This document shows, in pieces, positions 35,235-46,818 of a stretch of 64,000 nt of DNA. The position numbers were made by a program, and so were the translations under genes. The notes under the pieces are model-generated. The model made no database searches and was not told where the DNA came from. It saw nothing but the letters and a program-made list of their open reading frames with translations. The stretch's first letter is position 1, and each line of letters opens with the position of its first letter. Origin of the DNA: Lethocerus indicus (taxonomy: Eukaryota; Arthropoda; Insecta; Hemiptera; Belostomatidae); NCBI GenBank assembly GCA_019843655.1, contig JACDQD010000005.1, forward strand, positions 15,589,575 to 15,653,574, in the 5' to 3' direction.

Positions 35235-35967
35235 AAATATTCATTAATTAATCCCTTTATATTTTTTCCATTTCCCATCAGACATTAAATCGTGAGATCA
35301 CATTTAGCGACTCTCTAATAGCAAACTCTCTAATACACTTTGATATTTTATAAAACGGAATTTTTCATTTTGGGTGCGTTAACAAATGACTGACACAAAT
35401 AAAGGGTTTTAATTTTAAATTTATATTTGTATTGTAGCTAGTGCCTATATAAATGTTGCTTGTATAATTTTACAGTTGTAACAATAAGAGAGTGAACAAA
35501 AAAATTATATTTATGTTAGAGACGTTTGTTTAACAACATGTGTTAAAATATGTTCTACCCTAATTAACTTATATTTTTAACGTGCTTTTATAATTGTATT
35601 TTAAAATTATATTCAAATTTTGGTTATAGATTTGGTAAATATTTATGTTGGGTAATTTGATTTTTATTAGTTAGGTAATCACTGTCAAACTATAGGGGAT
35701 ATCATTTCTTTATAGATTAAACCCGATTATTTTAATATGAATTTGAAGCGAGATTCTGAAGCTTACCGTATGATCACATCCAGCCCGCCATGTTTTTATT
35801 GTTTGGAAGAAATCGAAAACTCCAGCGTCATAGACAGGCATACACGGGTCAGACACGTTGGGCTATTATAATACAGACACAACAATAGGGGGAGGGAGAT
35901 GGCTAGACAGATATTCGGGGCTCATTGACGGCCCCGTGCAGGTTTTGTGATATTTTCTAGAACGCGG

Positions 35968-36044
35968 ATATTTAAGTCCCACCGTGACAGTTTATCGCAC
36001 TCATCCATTTTCTCATATATTGTTGTCACGAGGCCGCAAAAATG
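35968..36044 (+). promoter_or_regulatory. Promoter-like block and tiny first exon candidate (copy 1)
   Basis: TATTTAAG at 35969-35976, a TCATC initiator-like site near 36001-36005, then a 39-nt leader to ATG at 36042 directly followed by a consensus donor GTACGT. A first exon ending right after the start codon is a known layout of insect cuticle protein genes. No matching downstream exon was found. Confidence 0.35.
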
Positions 36045-36256
36045 GTACGTTTTAATATACGGCAATTAGAATTAAGGAGGAATATTAATATATTTGAACT
36101 ATACGAACAACTAGATCTTACTTATTTACAGTTCATTATAAAATAGATATAAATTTGGACAGTCCACCACCCACGTATATTGTGTTGAATGTTCCGTATG
36201 AACGCATAGTAATAATAAGTTTAGGAATAATGCCCGGAATGTGTGTCCGGTGACAT

Positions 36257-36329
36257 GGTTATTTAGGTCCCGCCGTGACAATATATCGCACTCATCCATT
36301 TTCTCTGTGTCAGACGCTGTTGACACCGG
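36257..36329 (+). repeat. Diverged duplicate of the promoter-like block
   Basis: TTATTTAGGTCCC, then GCCGTGACA and CGCACTCATCCATTTTCTC, repeat 35967-36013 at 292 bp spacing; after that the copies diverge and the ATG-donor pair is not kept. Confidence 0.7.
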
Positions 36330-37509
36330 GCTGAAAAAATAATGATATTTTTATTATATGGACATATTAAGGATTAATTTTAAATTTATTACAAATTACT
36401 AACAATTGTCCTACGCAATAGTACTCAATTGTCCTACCAACATTGTTAATTGTCAGTACTAACATACTGAACTTAATAGTCAGAAACATATCCTGAGAAA
36501 ATAAGTGTAAAAACAAATTTATCTTCCTCAAAATCCATCTGTTAAGCACTACAAGGACACAAAAAAGAAATGTTATACTTGGGTTTTTTTTACTAGAACA
36601 CCACATAATACAAATTCTTAATTTTTAATTACAAGACATAACTACACAATTTCTTCTATATTTATAATAGATAATAGTTTGAATAAATAAAAAATATTAT
36701 TCAATTATATATATTTTTAAACATGTAAAATGTAAAATTAAAAATGTAAAGTCATTATTGGAAAATCCCAAAGTAATTCAAATTCAATTGAATCATATGC
36801 CATTTATTCTCTTCCTTATTATTTAATATTATTTGGCCATTCGGATATTTATTCTTATGAAATAATCTTACAATAACACTTGGCAGTATTATTGGCAGTA
36901 TTTTATTGCCAATAATACAATTTGTATATCTCCATTAAATAACGTAAGGTGAATCTTAAATGTTAATTATTTATATTTATAATTTTTCTACTCTTTCTTA
37001 AATAGAAAAATACTGGAAGGATATCAAAATTTAAAACTTGAATATAATTTAAAATAATAATATTTAGAAAGACATTAAAAAAATGTGAGTAGATTAAATT
37101 ATTGTCATGTTGAATAGTTCTGTTAGTATAGTTAATAACAATAGGTTTGTTCTTATTTTAATAATTTAAAATAATAATATTTAATAGTAAGTACTGCCTT
37201 CATAATAGATTGTTGCTTTAAGATTTAATTATAAAACAGATTGAATTTATTTTTTCAGGTATTACAATAGGTTACATTATTTATACAGTTGATTAAGAAA
37301 AAGAATTAAAATGTAAACAACGAAATAAATTTTAATTCCCTGTAAATAAATCCTAAATATATATCTATAACAATAATTTATACAGTGACAAAATTAGTGG
37401 TAATGATTGGAAATAAGATTTAAAAACAAGCATGAACAAAAAATTAGATTTGAATAATGAACAGCAATAAATAGTGAGATACAAAGCTAAATATATTGTA
37501 CTAAAACAT

Positions 37510-39228
37510 CTAAGAATGATCATAATTTCTCTGACCATCCACAGGATCAGAGTCAATAATGGTGTGAGCCATACTCTGGAGGATAGCTTCCTGTATAATG
37601 GTATCCTGATTTCCTTGATTTGAAGCTTCTGGGAAGTAACTTGATTGTTTAGACGTGTCAGGACTATAGCTGCCTTGATTCGCAGAATCTGAAGGGTTGT
37701 TGCTCTGCACAAAGGTAAGAGGAACGTAACTAATCTGATTTGAAACTTTGCCATTGTAGTTGTCTTCATTGGACGCATGAGGGAAATAGCTATCCTGGTC
37801 TAAGCTACCCTGGTCCTGGGGATGAGTATCCTGACTATTATCCCCTTGACTGTATTCACCCTGTTTGGCAATTTCATTGCTGTAAGTCGGCTGATCGCTG
37901 GGCCCTTGACTGAAACCTCCTTGGTTTGAAACTGGAGCTTCTGCGCTGTAATTGTCCTGGCTCGAGACTGTACTTCTACTGCTCTCCGGATTGGAAAACG
38001 TACTGTAACTGCTCCGGGTGGTAACTTCATCATTGGAGCTGCCCCGAACATTGTCGGGATCAATGTTTTGTTGCCCATGGTTTTCTTGACGGTTAAAATC
38101 TTGACTATAGGCGCTTTGGCTGAAAACATTCTGATTGTAAGTACCTTGATTTTGTGTTATTTCATTGAGGATGGTCAGGTTCGGGATATTGGTGTAGGTT
38201 CCCTGCTTGACAATTCCATTGTAGACCGCCGGATTGCTCGTATCTTGGCTATAGTTGATCCGGTCGCCACTTTCAGTAATGAGCTCGCCCTGACTATTAG
38301 GTTCTGCAATATAAGTATCCTGGTTTTGACTTTCAGGATTGTAGTTGCTATGTTCGTCTGTTTCCGGATAGTAACTGCCCTGGCTTGTTGAGGGATGTTT
38401 ATAAGTATCCTGATTAGTGGACACCTGATTGTAGCCGTCATACTGAGTAATATCCCGAATATTTTGATTATATCTGGGACCGGCGTGGTCGGGTGGTGGG
38501 TTCGGGACTGATAAATCAACAGGATTGTTAACGGGAAACTGTACGGAGAGGGAAAGAGGCTGTTCTAACGGGCCAGGGCTCTGTTTCTGTTCACTGTACG
38601 GTATAGGCCTGTCGAGAGGCAGTTTCACTGGAACGGCTACAGACTTCTCGATGGCTACGGGCAAAGAATTTTCTACAACAACGCGGACTGGGAACGGTCT
38701 GTCTACTAGAAGTTTAACAGGATACGGCACGTGTTTCGTACTTGCATAGGGTACTCTCTTTTCGAAGTAGACCGGTGAAGGTTTCGCCACAGGGTAGGGT
38801 GCGGGCCTGTCAACATGAACCCTCACCGGAATAGGAATGGACTTCTCTACTGCGTACAGTGATGGTACGGCGATTTTGACAGGGTAAGCAACCCTTTTTT
38901 CCACAGAAACCGGGTACGCATGCGGACCGAAAACGTGTACTGGTTTATCTGCCGGTTCCCCAATTTGTATCGGCACGTTTTTCTCTAAGTCGTATGAGTA
39001 GGGTATCTTATTGGCGATAGTGATTCCGTTGAACATTACCTTATTTCTTCCGTAGTGCAGTCGGCTCCCAAATGAAATTTCACCCAACTCCAAGCTTCCA
39101 AACTCCCCGTTTCCAAGCTCATCGCCGATATCAAAATCGAATATTCCTCTCTTTTCCTTTTTCTTCGTCTCTTTAGTTGCCGCTACAGTTATGAGTACAA
39201 TATACACTGCGTATGCAAATCGCTTCAT
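37510..39228 (-). CDS. Secreted Val-Pro-repeat protein G with long Gln/Asn/Ser/Tyr-rich tail
   Basis: A single intact exon of 572 codons, ATG 39228 to TAG 37510. Residues 1-17 form a signal peptide; ETKKKEKRG follows with the dibasic site at 26-27. An acidic stretch leads into ITIANKIPYS, the counterpart of [10 protein letters not shown] in its relatives. Residues 67-245 are a degenerate Val-Pro repeat domain (VAYPVKIAVP, RVHVDRPAPYPV, HVPYPVKLLVDRPFPV). Residues 250-572 are low complexity, dominated by Q, N, S, Y, D and E with NQGxYS/SQDxYS motifs, and lack Cys. No other member of the cluster has this tail. It is roughly twice the length of its paralogues. The role is inferred as an extracellular structural or self-associating protein. 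The start is supported by the 7-nt leader. Confidence 0.88.
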   Translation of the reverse strand: MKRFAYAVYIVLITVAATKETKKKEKRGIFDFDIGDELGNGEFGSLELGEISFGSRLHYGRNKVMFNGITIANKIPYSYDLEKNVPIQIGEPADKPVHVFGPHAYPVSVEKRVAYPVKIAVPSLYAVEKSIPIPVRVHVDRPAPYPVAKPSPVYFEKRVPYASTKHVPYPVKLLVDRPFPVRVVVENSLPVAIEKSVAVPVKLPLDRPIPYSEQKQSPGPLEQPLSLSVQFPVNNPVDLSVPNPPPDHAGPRYNQNIRDITQYDGYNQVSTNQDTYKHPSTSQGSYYPETDEHSNYNPESQNQDTYIAEPNSQGELITESGDRINYSQDTSNPAVYNGIVKQGTYTNIPNLTILNEITQNQGTYNQNVFSQSAYSQDFNRQENHGQQNIDPDNVRGSSNDEVTTRSSYSTFSNPESSRSTVSSQDNYSAEAPVSNQGGFSQGPSDQPTYSNEIAKQGEYSQGDNSQDTHPQDQGSLDQDSYFPHASNEDNYNGKVSNQISYVPLTFVQSNNPSDSANQGSYSPDTSKQSSYFPEASNQGNQDTIIQEAILQSMAHTIIDSDPVDGQRNYDHS

Positions 39229-39268
39229 CTCGATTGATCAGGACGAAATCTTGCTTGTCCCTTTTGTA
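39229..39268 (-). promoter_or_regulatory. Core promoter and 7-nt leader of G
   Basis: TACAAAAG at 39268-39261, initiator TCAAT at 39237-39233, inferred start A 39235, leader AATCGAG of seven bases before ATG 39228. Confidence 0.55.
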
Positions 39269-40799
39269 CTCCCTCATCCCCACTATTACGGATGTGTTAC
39301 GTTGACTTATGATGGGCATGTTGTATGACTTGCTCTACTTTACCCGCCTGTTGTCTTTTTTTTGTTTTACATAATTCGACACATATATTTATGCAAATGT
39401 TAATAATTGTTTCCTTTACTCATGGGTCATTACAAATTTTTTACAAACTGGCCCATTACAAAATGGGCCTCTTACAAAATTATTTAATAAAAAAATCGAG
39501 AATCTGTGAAGCAATTTCATATAATTGTGTAACTAAAGTAGCCAAAAATGTTTTAACATTCATAATTAAAGTAGCGGCGACAGAATAGCTTTACATTACG
39601 CTTTATTAATTTCCTTTCATGACCAACATAAAATCTTTACATGGGTTTAAAAATACATTTTGTATTGACTATTATTCATACTGTTTTTAGCACCACTCAT
39701 AATTATTTGACCATCAATGGGATATCACAAATCCAATTATGTTTGAGAATGAAATTAATTCTGTAGATTCGTGTGTACCGTATCTACGGTATTCCAACCT
39801 CTCGCAGACCACAAAACAGGTATGTTAAAGAATTTAATTCTAGTTCACTTTTAAATTCTGTCCAAAGTCTGAAATAACTGAGTCCATTAGGCACAAGGAC
39901 ACAAGTATTTTTCCCAAATGAGACATATGTTTAGTTCTTATGTACTTTTCTCTCTGGTTTCTTAAATTGTAATACCGTGAAAATAAAATTATTTGAACAT
40001 TCGAATCACGTAAGAAATACGACATAATTCAGAAGAAGTTCGCGTTTCGCTTAGGTTGATTCCAGTTTTCAAATATTCAAATAAGTGTTTTAAAAGTTTT
40101 CTTTGCGATTATTTAAAAGCTAAAGTAATCATGGTAGTTCATTCTGGGACCTTCATACGTATTATATAACCAAATTTATTTTTATGAATAATTGAACGAT
40201 TTTATATTCTGCTTAATATTCCACGTTTTATATTCATCATTATTTAAATATATTATGCCTGTATAATGTTAACTCGGAGAAGAGTACAGTATTTCCTAAT
40301 ACATGCTTTTAACGAATGATTTTGGTATGTCATAAATAGTTGCTGATGATTAAAATTGTAGGTAAGAGAGTTTTCATATATAACCGCTTAACCCTTATTA
40401 TTGTCGATTACCTTAGCAGCTGCTTAACAGCATTGTTAGAGAGAGGTGGTAACAGACTTCAATAAAAATGAGCTAAACTAAGCATAAGGCTATAAATACG
40501 GTATAAATCATGCATTGCTAAATCTTCTTTCAATTTTTGAAAGTAAATTGTATCTGTTAATCTGTTAAGTTATCACATTTTTTATAACTACCCCACGAGT
40601 AATAACCCTTTTGAATACCTGCTTGCCGTTAACCTATGGTTAAATTCAATGATAATATTGTAAATATTAAAATACGATTAAAAACGCGGGTACGTGATGA
40701 ACGTGAGTGGCTATATTTAAATCTGCAGTAGTAACCTGTTATTTTTTACCCTGGTCAATGAAAGATCTTTACTTGGAATGGGCAATTTTACTCAGGTAG
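39269..40799. other. Intergenic sequence, no gene seen
   Basis: AT-rich, with no supported exon on either strand. Confidence 0.5.
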
Positions 40800-40991
40800 T
40801 ATCAATTTTACTCCCTCAAATTTACGGTTTTCCATGCAGTGTTACGGTCAGAAAGATTTGAGATTGCCTTAGAAATTGGTTCAAAATCGGTAAATGGTTA
40901 TACCTGTTCTCATGAATACCATATGATAAGGGTAGTATTATTATAGGAGAAATACTATATACTAGTATGCACTACTGTATAATACTCTATA

Positions 40992-41040
<49 letters not shown>

Positions 41041-41093
41041 ATAGGAGATAGGGTAGATATAATTGATAAGGAATAGTAGAATTGAGTTTAGTA
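40800..41093. repeat. Diverged fragment of unit B 3' flank
   Basis: TTTACTCCCTCAAATTTACG, GGTAGTATTATTATAGGAGA, GGTAGATATAATTGATAAGG and GAATTGAGTTTAGTA match unit B (for example 47126-47239) with many substitutions. A TA microsatellite at 40995-41036 interrupts it. It abuts the first B unit at 41094 and is older than the near-identical array copies. Confidence 0.75.
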
Positions 41094-41557
41094 GTTGATA
41101 TGTTCAGTAGCAATAAATTCGGATAATTATAATATTTAATTATCGGATTTGAGTTCGTCTACATCAACTATCAGGTATTATCAAGATATAAAGGAAATTT
41201 TTTTAGACTGATGACAGAATTTTACAGATCTTTTTTTGATTTTGTTTTTTGCAGACAGTTACTTGGACTATTTTGCACTTGAATTTTACAGATCTAAATT
41301 TAAGGTTTTACCGCAGTTTTCCTATTCGTAACATTTGAGAATTGTCATTCGAGTTGGATCTAAACCGGTAAATTGTTTCACCTGTTTTAATGAAAACCAT
41401 ACGATAGGGTAGTATTACTATAGGAAATACTATACTACTCTACACCATATATGTTATAGGTGATAGGGTAGATATAATTGACAAGGAATAGCAGAATTGA
41501 GTTTAGTAAAATTTAATAACCGAGTTTTAACAAAATAAATAATTAATCTAGTTCAAT

Positions 41558-42568
41558 TTAATGATGTCTGATGTGTCCACTGTGTCCTAGTCCGTGGTCG
41601 GAACTGATGCTGACGTGACTGGTCCCTGTCCAAGTACCTCGTGGCCGCTGCTAAAACCGCCCGCACCGATGTCGAGATGACCGTAGCTGGCGTCGTTTAG
41701 GGCTTCGTCGCCGGAGTATCCGTAGGCGCCTTCTTGACTGTAGGAATGGTCGTGCTGCACGTGGACGGGGACATGAACGGGTACGTGCTTCGTCACGTGG
41801 ACCGGTACAGGTACTTCCACGGGTATCTTGACGGGAACTTTCACCGGTACGGGGACGTGCTTCTCCACTGGGACTGGGACCGGTTTCTCAACAGGGTAGG
41901 GGACCGGCTTTTCGACATGGTAGGGTACTGGTCTGTCGACGGGGACTTTCACTGGAACGGGCACGGGCTTCTCGACTGGGACGGGCACCGGCTTATCGAC
42001 AGGAACGTGTACTGGGTAGGGCCTGTCGACTGGAACTTTCACCGGGTACGGGACGGTTTTGACGACCGGGTAAGGAATTTTCTTCTCGACGTACACTGGA
42101 TACGGTTTCTCCACTGGGTACGGCACGGGTTTGTCCACGGGTACTTTCACAGGTACGGGGACGTGCTTTATAACCGTGTACGGCTTCGGCACTGGTACTT
42201 TAACTGGATAAGGTACGTGCTTCTCAACGGTCACGGGGTAGGGTTTAGGCACGTACACTGGGTACGGTTTGTCGACGGGTACACTGATGTGCACTGGTAC
42301 TTTCTTCTCCACGGTCACAGGGTAAGGCACGGGGACCTTCTTCGTGATGGTTATTGCCTTCACGTGTTCCTCATGGTGGCCACCCAAGTCGTGTAGTCCT
42401 CCTCCACCCAGTGACAGTTCCCCCAGTCCTTCGTGCTCGAGTCCCACGTGACCGATGTCGTGACCGTAACCCAGTCCCGTCAATCCTCTCTTCTCCTGTT
42501 TCTTGTCCCCTCAGCCGCCACTCCCCTACAAACAGAACACTGCACACTACAACTGTAAACAGCTTCAT
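41558..42568 (-). pseudogene. Val-Pro-rich secreted cuticle-type protein B, copy 1 (three one-base losses)
   Basis: ATG 42568 (MKLFTVVVC) to stop TAA 41558; 1011 nt against 1014 for the open frame (337 residues). One base is missing in each of two C-rich spots in the signal peptide (near 42510 and 42533), and one C near 41622 shifts the last 20 codons. The whole Val-Pro domain between them is open: [17 protein letters not shown], repeated [19 protein letters not shown] and [12 protein letters not shown], then [18 protein letters not shown]. In intact form the N-terminus carries EGDKKQEKRG, with the dibasic site at residues 27-28. ATTAAA serves as a likely polyadenylation signal about 40 nt past the stop. 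The best continuous repeat domain of the five copies is here. Confidence 0.82.
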
Positions 42569-42608
42569 GTTGAATGATGCAGGTCCTAATTCTGTTTCCA
42601 CTTATATA
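42569..42608 (-). promoter_or_regulatory. Core promoter and 7-nt leader of B copy 1
   Basis: TATATAAG at 42608-42601, initiator TCATT, inferred start A 42575, spacing 31 nt and a leader ATTCAAC of 7 nt. The same arrangement precedes the ATGs at 45417, 48298, 51185 and 54072. Confidence 0.75.
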
Positions 42609-43968
42609 CATTCCCCCTCCCCAGAGTGCTCCTTATGTGCGCTCTACTGCGCTTCGCCTGCTATTAAATAACAATCGTTCCGTCTTGGATAACGAAAGAG
42701 CTATCCACTAAGTGACGCCTTCCGGAGTTTTACGCATCGTTAAATGGTGTGCAGTTTGAACACTCCCCATCGATAAGAATAAAAGGTATTACACGTTATT
42801 CCCGAAAATTGTATTGTCCGATATTAGATTCGGATGGATATATAAAATATGATACATATAAAATATCAACCGGAAGAATTTTGTGGGTTTATTTTCCGTA
42901 GTCAGTAGCCTCTGCGTTTCACGTTTCACCTCCATTCCGCTCACCACCCTTCACTCGCTTTCCAATTACATATTTCAACCGAAATAATCATTTGTATTGT
43001 ACTCAATTTGGACGAAACCCCCAGTATTAATTTTCATGTCCAACTCCATGTACAAAATTCGTCATAATTTCACCTAACAACTTTTCCACAAATTCCATGT
43101 AGAATACCTCTTGTCCTCCGTCAGACTAATGTTACCACAACCGCAGGAATACGTTGTAGGACAAGTAGTACAAATTTATGATATTGGTAAATACTACAGT
43201 TATAAATCTGTGCCGTCGGCCGAAAATTTGGATCACGATTCCAAACTTAAATGCTTATTTACGAATAGAAGGAAAATTGTAAATAGTGACTTTCGACTAA
43301 TGATGCCGATAAGTGATGTGCTATGTCTCTCAAAAATTAGGGGCGATATTTTCAAAACTGTGGCCATAACCGGTTCATATTTACCATTTCTTTGGACGGC
43401 TTTTAATTGGATCGGTCAAATTCAGTTAGGTAGTACCTACGATATTCCGTCAGCAAGGAATCGATAGCCCTCAATAGGTAACATTGGGCCGTAAAGGCCG
43501 TTTTCTGTTCACTGCGACTTAGCTTCATGTAAACATAACCCTGGACTCGGTCGGTCATTCCGAGAAAATTTTTCATCCATTTAGTAGTCTGTCGTAGTTA
43601 ACCAAAGGGGTTGTGTATAACCGGATATATACGCAGAATATTCGTGCAACACTATAAATTGGCATTCTTATAATATTTAATGATGGTATTAGCGTTCCTC
43701 CATATCAAATATTAGGATTTATCATGTTTATACAGGATATTGCTTTAGACCGAGGACAAAATTTTACTCCCTAAATTTACGTTTTTCCCGCTGAGGCCAA
43801 TAAATTCACGTACGTATTAACCAAACCGAGCGGAATATCAAATTATTTTAATAATTTTATTATGGTAACGAAAGGTTTTCCACTGTTCAGTTTACCGATC
43901 GAGTTGTGTATAAAAATATGTTACGCATAATATTCAGCGGCGACAGCGAAATCGGTTGTGGCGATTTG

Positions 43969-46818
43969 GTTGATATGTTCAGTAGCAATAAATTCGGATA
44001 ATTATAATATTTAATTATCGGATTTGAGTGCGTCTACATCAACTATCAGGTATTATCAAGATATAAAGGAAATTTTTTAGACTGATGACAGAATTTTACA
44101 GATCTTTTTGATTTTGTTTTTGCAGACAGTTACTTGGACTATTTTGCCACTTGAATTTTACAGATCTAAATTTAAGTTTACCGCAGTTTTCCTATTCGTA
44201 ACATTTGAGAATTGTCATTCGAGTTGGATCTAAACCGGTAAATTGTTTCACCTGTTTTAATGAAAACCATACGATAGGTAGTATTACTATAGAAATACTA
44301 TATACTACTCTACACCATATATGTTATAGGTGATAGGGTAGATATAATTGACAAGGAATAGCAGAATTGAGTTTAGTAAAATTTAATAACCGAGTTTAAC
44401 AAAATAAATAATTAATCTAGTTCAATTTAATGATGTCTGATGTGTCCACTGTGTCCTAGTCCGTGGTCGGAACTGATGCTGACGTGACTGGTCCCCTGTC
44501 CAAGTACCTCGTGGCCGCTGCTAAAACCGCACCGATGTCGAGATGACCGTAGCTGGCGTCGTTTAGGGCTTCGTCGCCGGAGTATCCGTGGCGCCTTCTT
44601 GACTGTAGGGTCGTGCTGCGTGGACGGGGGACATGACGGGGGTACGCTTCGTCACTGTGGACGGTACAGGTATACGGGTATCTTGACGGAACTTTCACCG
44701 TACGGGGACGTGCTTCTCCAGGACTGGGACCGGTTTCTCAACAGGGTAGGGACCGGCTTTTCGACATGGTAGGGTACTGGTCTGTCGACGGGGACTTTCA
44801 CTGGAACGGGCACGGGCTTCTCGACTGGGACGGGCACCGGCTTATCGACAGGAACGTGTACTGGGTAGGGCCTGTCGACTGGAACTTTCACCGGGTACGG
44901 GACGGTTTTGACGACCGGGTAAGGAATTTTCTTCTCGACGTACACTGGATACGGTTTCTCCACTGGGTACGGCACGGGTTTGTCCACGGGTACTTTCACA
45001 GGTACGGGGACGTGCTTTATAACCGTGTACGGCTTCGGCACTGGTACTTTAACTGGATAAGGTACGTGCTTCTCAACGGTCACGGGGTAGGGGTTTAGGC
45101 ACGTACACTGGGTACGGTTTGTCGACGGGTACACTGATGTGCACTGGTACTTTCTTCTCCACGGTCACAGGGTAAGGCACGGGGACCTTCTTCGTGATGG
45201 TTATTGCCTTCACGTGTTCCTCATGGTGGCCACCGTCGTGTAGTCCTCCTCCACCCAGTGACAGTTCCCCAGTCCTTCGTGCTCGAGTCCAGTCCCGTGA
45301 CCGATGTCGTGACCGTAACCCAGTCCCGTCAATCCTCTCTTCTCCTGTTTCTTGTCCCCTCAGCCGCCACTCCACTACAAACAGAACACTGCACACTACA
45401 ACTGTAAACAGCTTCATGTTGAATGATGCAGGTCCTAATTCTGTTTCCACTTATATACACATTCCCCTCCCCAGAGTGCTCCTTATGTGCGCTCTACTGC
45501 GGCTTCGCCTGCTATTAAATAACAATCGTTCCGTCTTGGATAACGAAAGAGCTATCCACTAAGTGACGCCTTCCCGGAGTTTTACGCATCGTTAAATGGT
45601 GTGCAGTTTGAACCACTCCCCATCGATAAGAATAAAAGGTATTACACGTTATTCCCGAAAATTGTATTGTCCGATATTAGATTCGGATGGATATATAAAA
45701 TATGATACATATAAAATATCAACCGGAAGAATTTTGTGGGTTTATTTTCCGTAGTCAGTAGCCTCTGCGTTTCACGTTTCACCTCCATTCCGCTCACCAC
45801 CCTTCACTCGCTTTCCAATTACATATTTCAACCGAAATAATCATTTGTATTGTACTCAATTTGGACGAAACCCAGTATTAATTTTCATGTCCAACTCCAT
45901 GTACAAAATTCGTCATAATTTCACCTAACAACTTTTCCACAAATTCCATGTAGAATACCTCTTGTCCTCCGTCAGACTAATGTTACCACAACCGCAGGAA
46001 TACGTTGTAGGACAAGTAGTACAAATTTATGATATTGGTAAATACTACAGTTATAAATCTGTGCCGTCGGCCGAAAATTTGGATCACGATTCCAAACTTA
46101 AATGCTTATTTACGAATAGAAGGAAAATTGTAAATAGTGACTTTCGACTAATGATGCCGATAAGTGATGTGCTATGTCTCTCAAAATTAGGGCGATATTT
46201 TCAAAACTGTGGCCATAACCGGTTCATATTTACCATTTCTTTGGACGGCTTTAATTGGATCGGTCAAATTCAGTTAGGTAGTACCTACGATATTCCGTCA
46301 GCAAGGAATCGATAGCCCTCAATAGGTAACATTGGGCCGTAAAGGCCGTTTTCTGTTCACTGCGACTTAGCTTCATGTAAACATAACCCTGGACTCGGTC
46401 GGTCATTCCGAGAAAATTTTTCATCCATTTAGTAGTCTGTCGTAGTTAACCAAAGGGGTTGTGTATAACCGGATATATACGCAGAATATTCGTCAGCAAC
46501 ACTATAAATTGGCATTCTTATAATATTTAATGATGGTATTAGCGTTCCTCCATATCAAATATTAGGATTTATCATGTTTATACAGGATATTGCTTTAGAC
46601 CGAGGACAAAATTTTACTCCCTAAATTTACGTTTTTCCCGCTGAGGCCAATAAATTCACGTACGTATTAACCAAACCGAGCGGAATATCAAATTATTTTA
46701 ATAATTTTATTATGGTAACGAAAGGTTTTCCACTGTTCAGTTTACCGATCGAGTTGTGTATAAATAATATTTACGCATAATATTCAGCGGCGGCAGCGAA
46801 ATCGGTTGTGGCGATTTG
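43969..46818. repeat. Tandem duplication unit B, copy 2
   Basis: Second B unit, slightly shorter, with more deletions than the others, concentrated in the gene's 3' half. Confidence 0.93.
44427..45417 (-). pseudogene. Val-Pro-rich protein B, copy 2 (most damaged)
   Basis: ATG 45417, stop 44427; 991 nt, 23 short of the 1014 nt full frame. Losses cluster at 44528-44760, where the C-terminal Val-Pro repeats and His-rich block are garbled, with further losses in the Gly/His region near 45235 and 45270 and the signal peptide near 45360. An added G near 45090 also shifts the frame after PYPVYV. A 160-codon stretch of clean [12 protein letters not shown] repeats survives at 44750-45100. Promoter and leader are intact. 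Either this copy is degenerating or it was assembled from few noisy reads. Confidence 0.78.

Larger units (their letters stand above)
35235..37509. other. Intergenic sequence with a duplicated promoter-like block
   Basis: No gene supported. It contains the repeated promoter-like blocks at 35968-36044 and 36257-36329; the rest is AT-rich with poly-A/T runs. Confidence 0.5.
41094..43968. repeat. Tandem duplication unit B, copy 1
   Basis: First of five head-to-tail units of about 2.88 kb beginning GTTGATATGTTCAGTAGCAA. The others start at 43969, 46819, 49707 and 52592. Each unit holds a minus-strand Val-Pro-rich gene and about 1.4 kb of its 5' flank. Confidence 0.95.

Noticed and set aside
41734..42396. 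Long plus-strand reading frame opposite the B gene (and similar ones opposite A, I and J)
   Set aside because: Antisense shadow of the Val-Pro repeats: GTxCCx-type codons on one strand read as open codons on the other. No start context, signal or independent support.
43111..43467. 118-codon plus-strand frame in the 5' flank of every B unit
   Set aside because: It begins at a TTG with the first ATG several codons in, is broken in copies 2, 4 and 5 by the same kind of indels, and has no secretion or splice signals. Its recurrence is explained by the tandem duplication.
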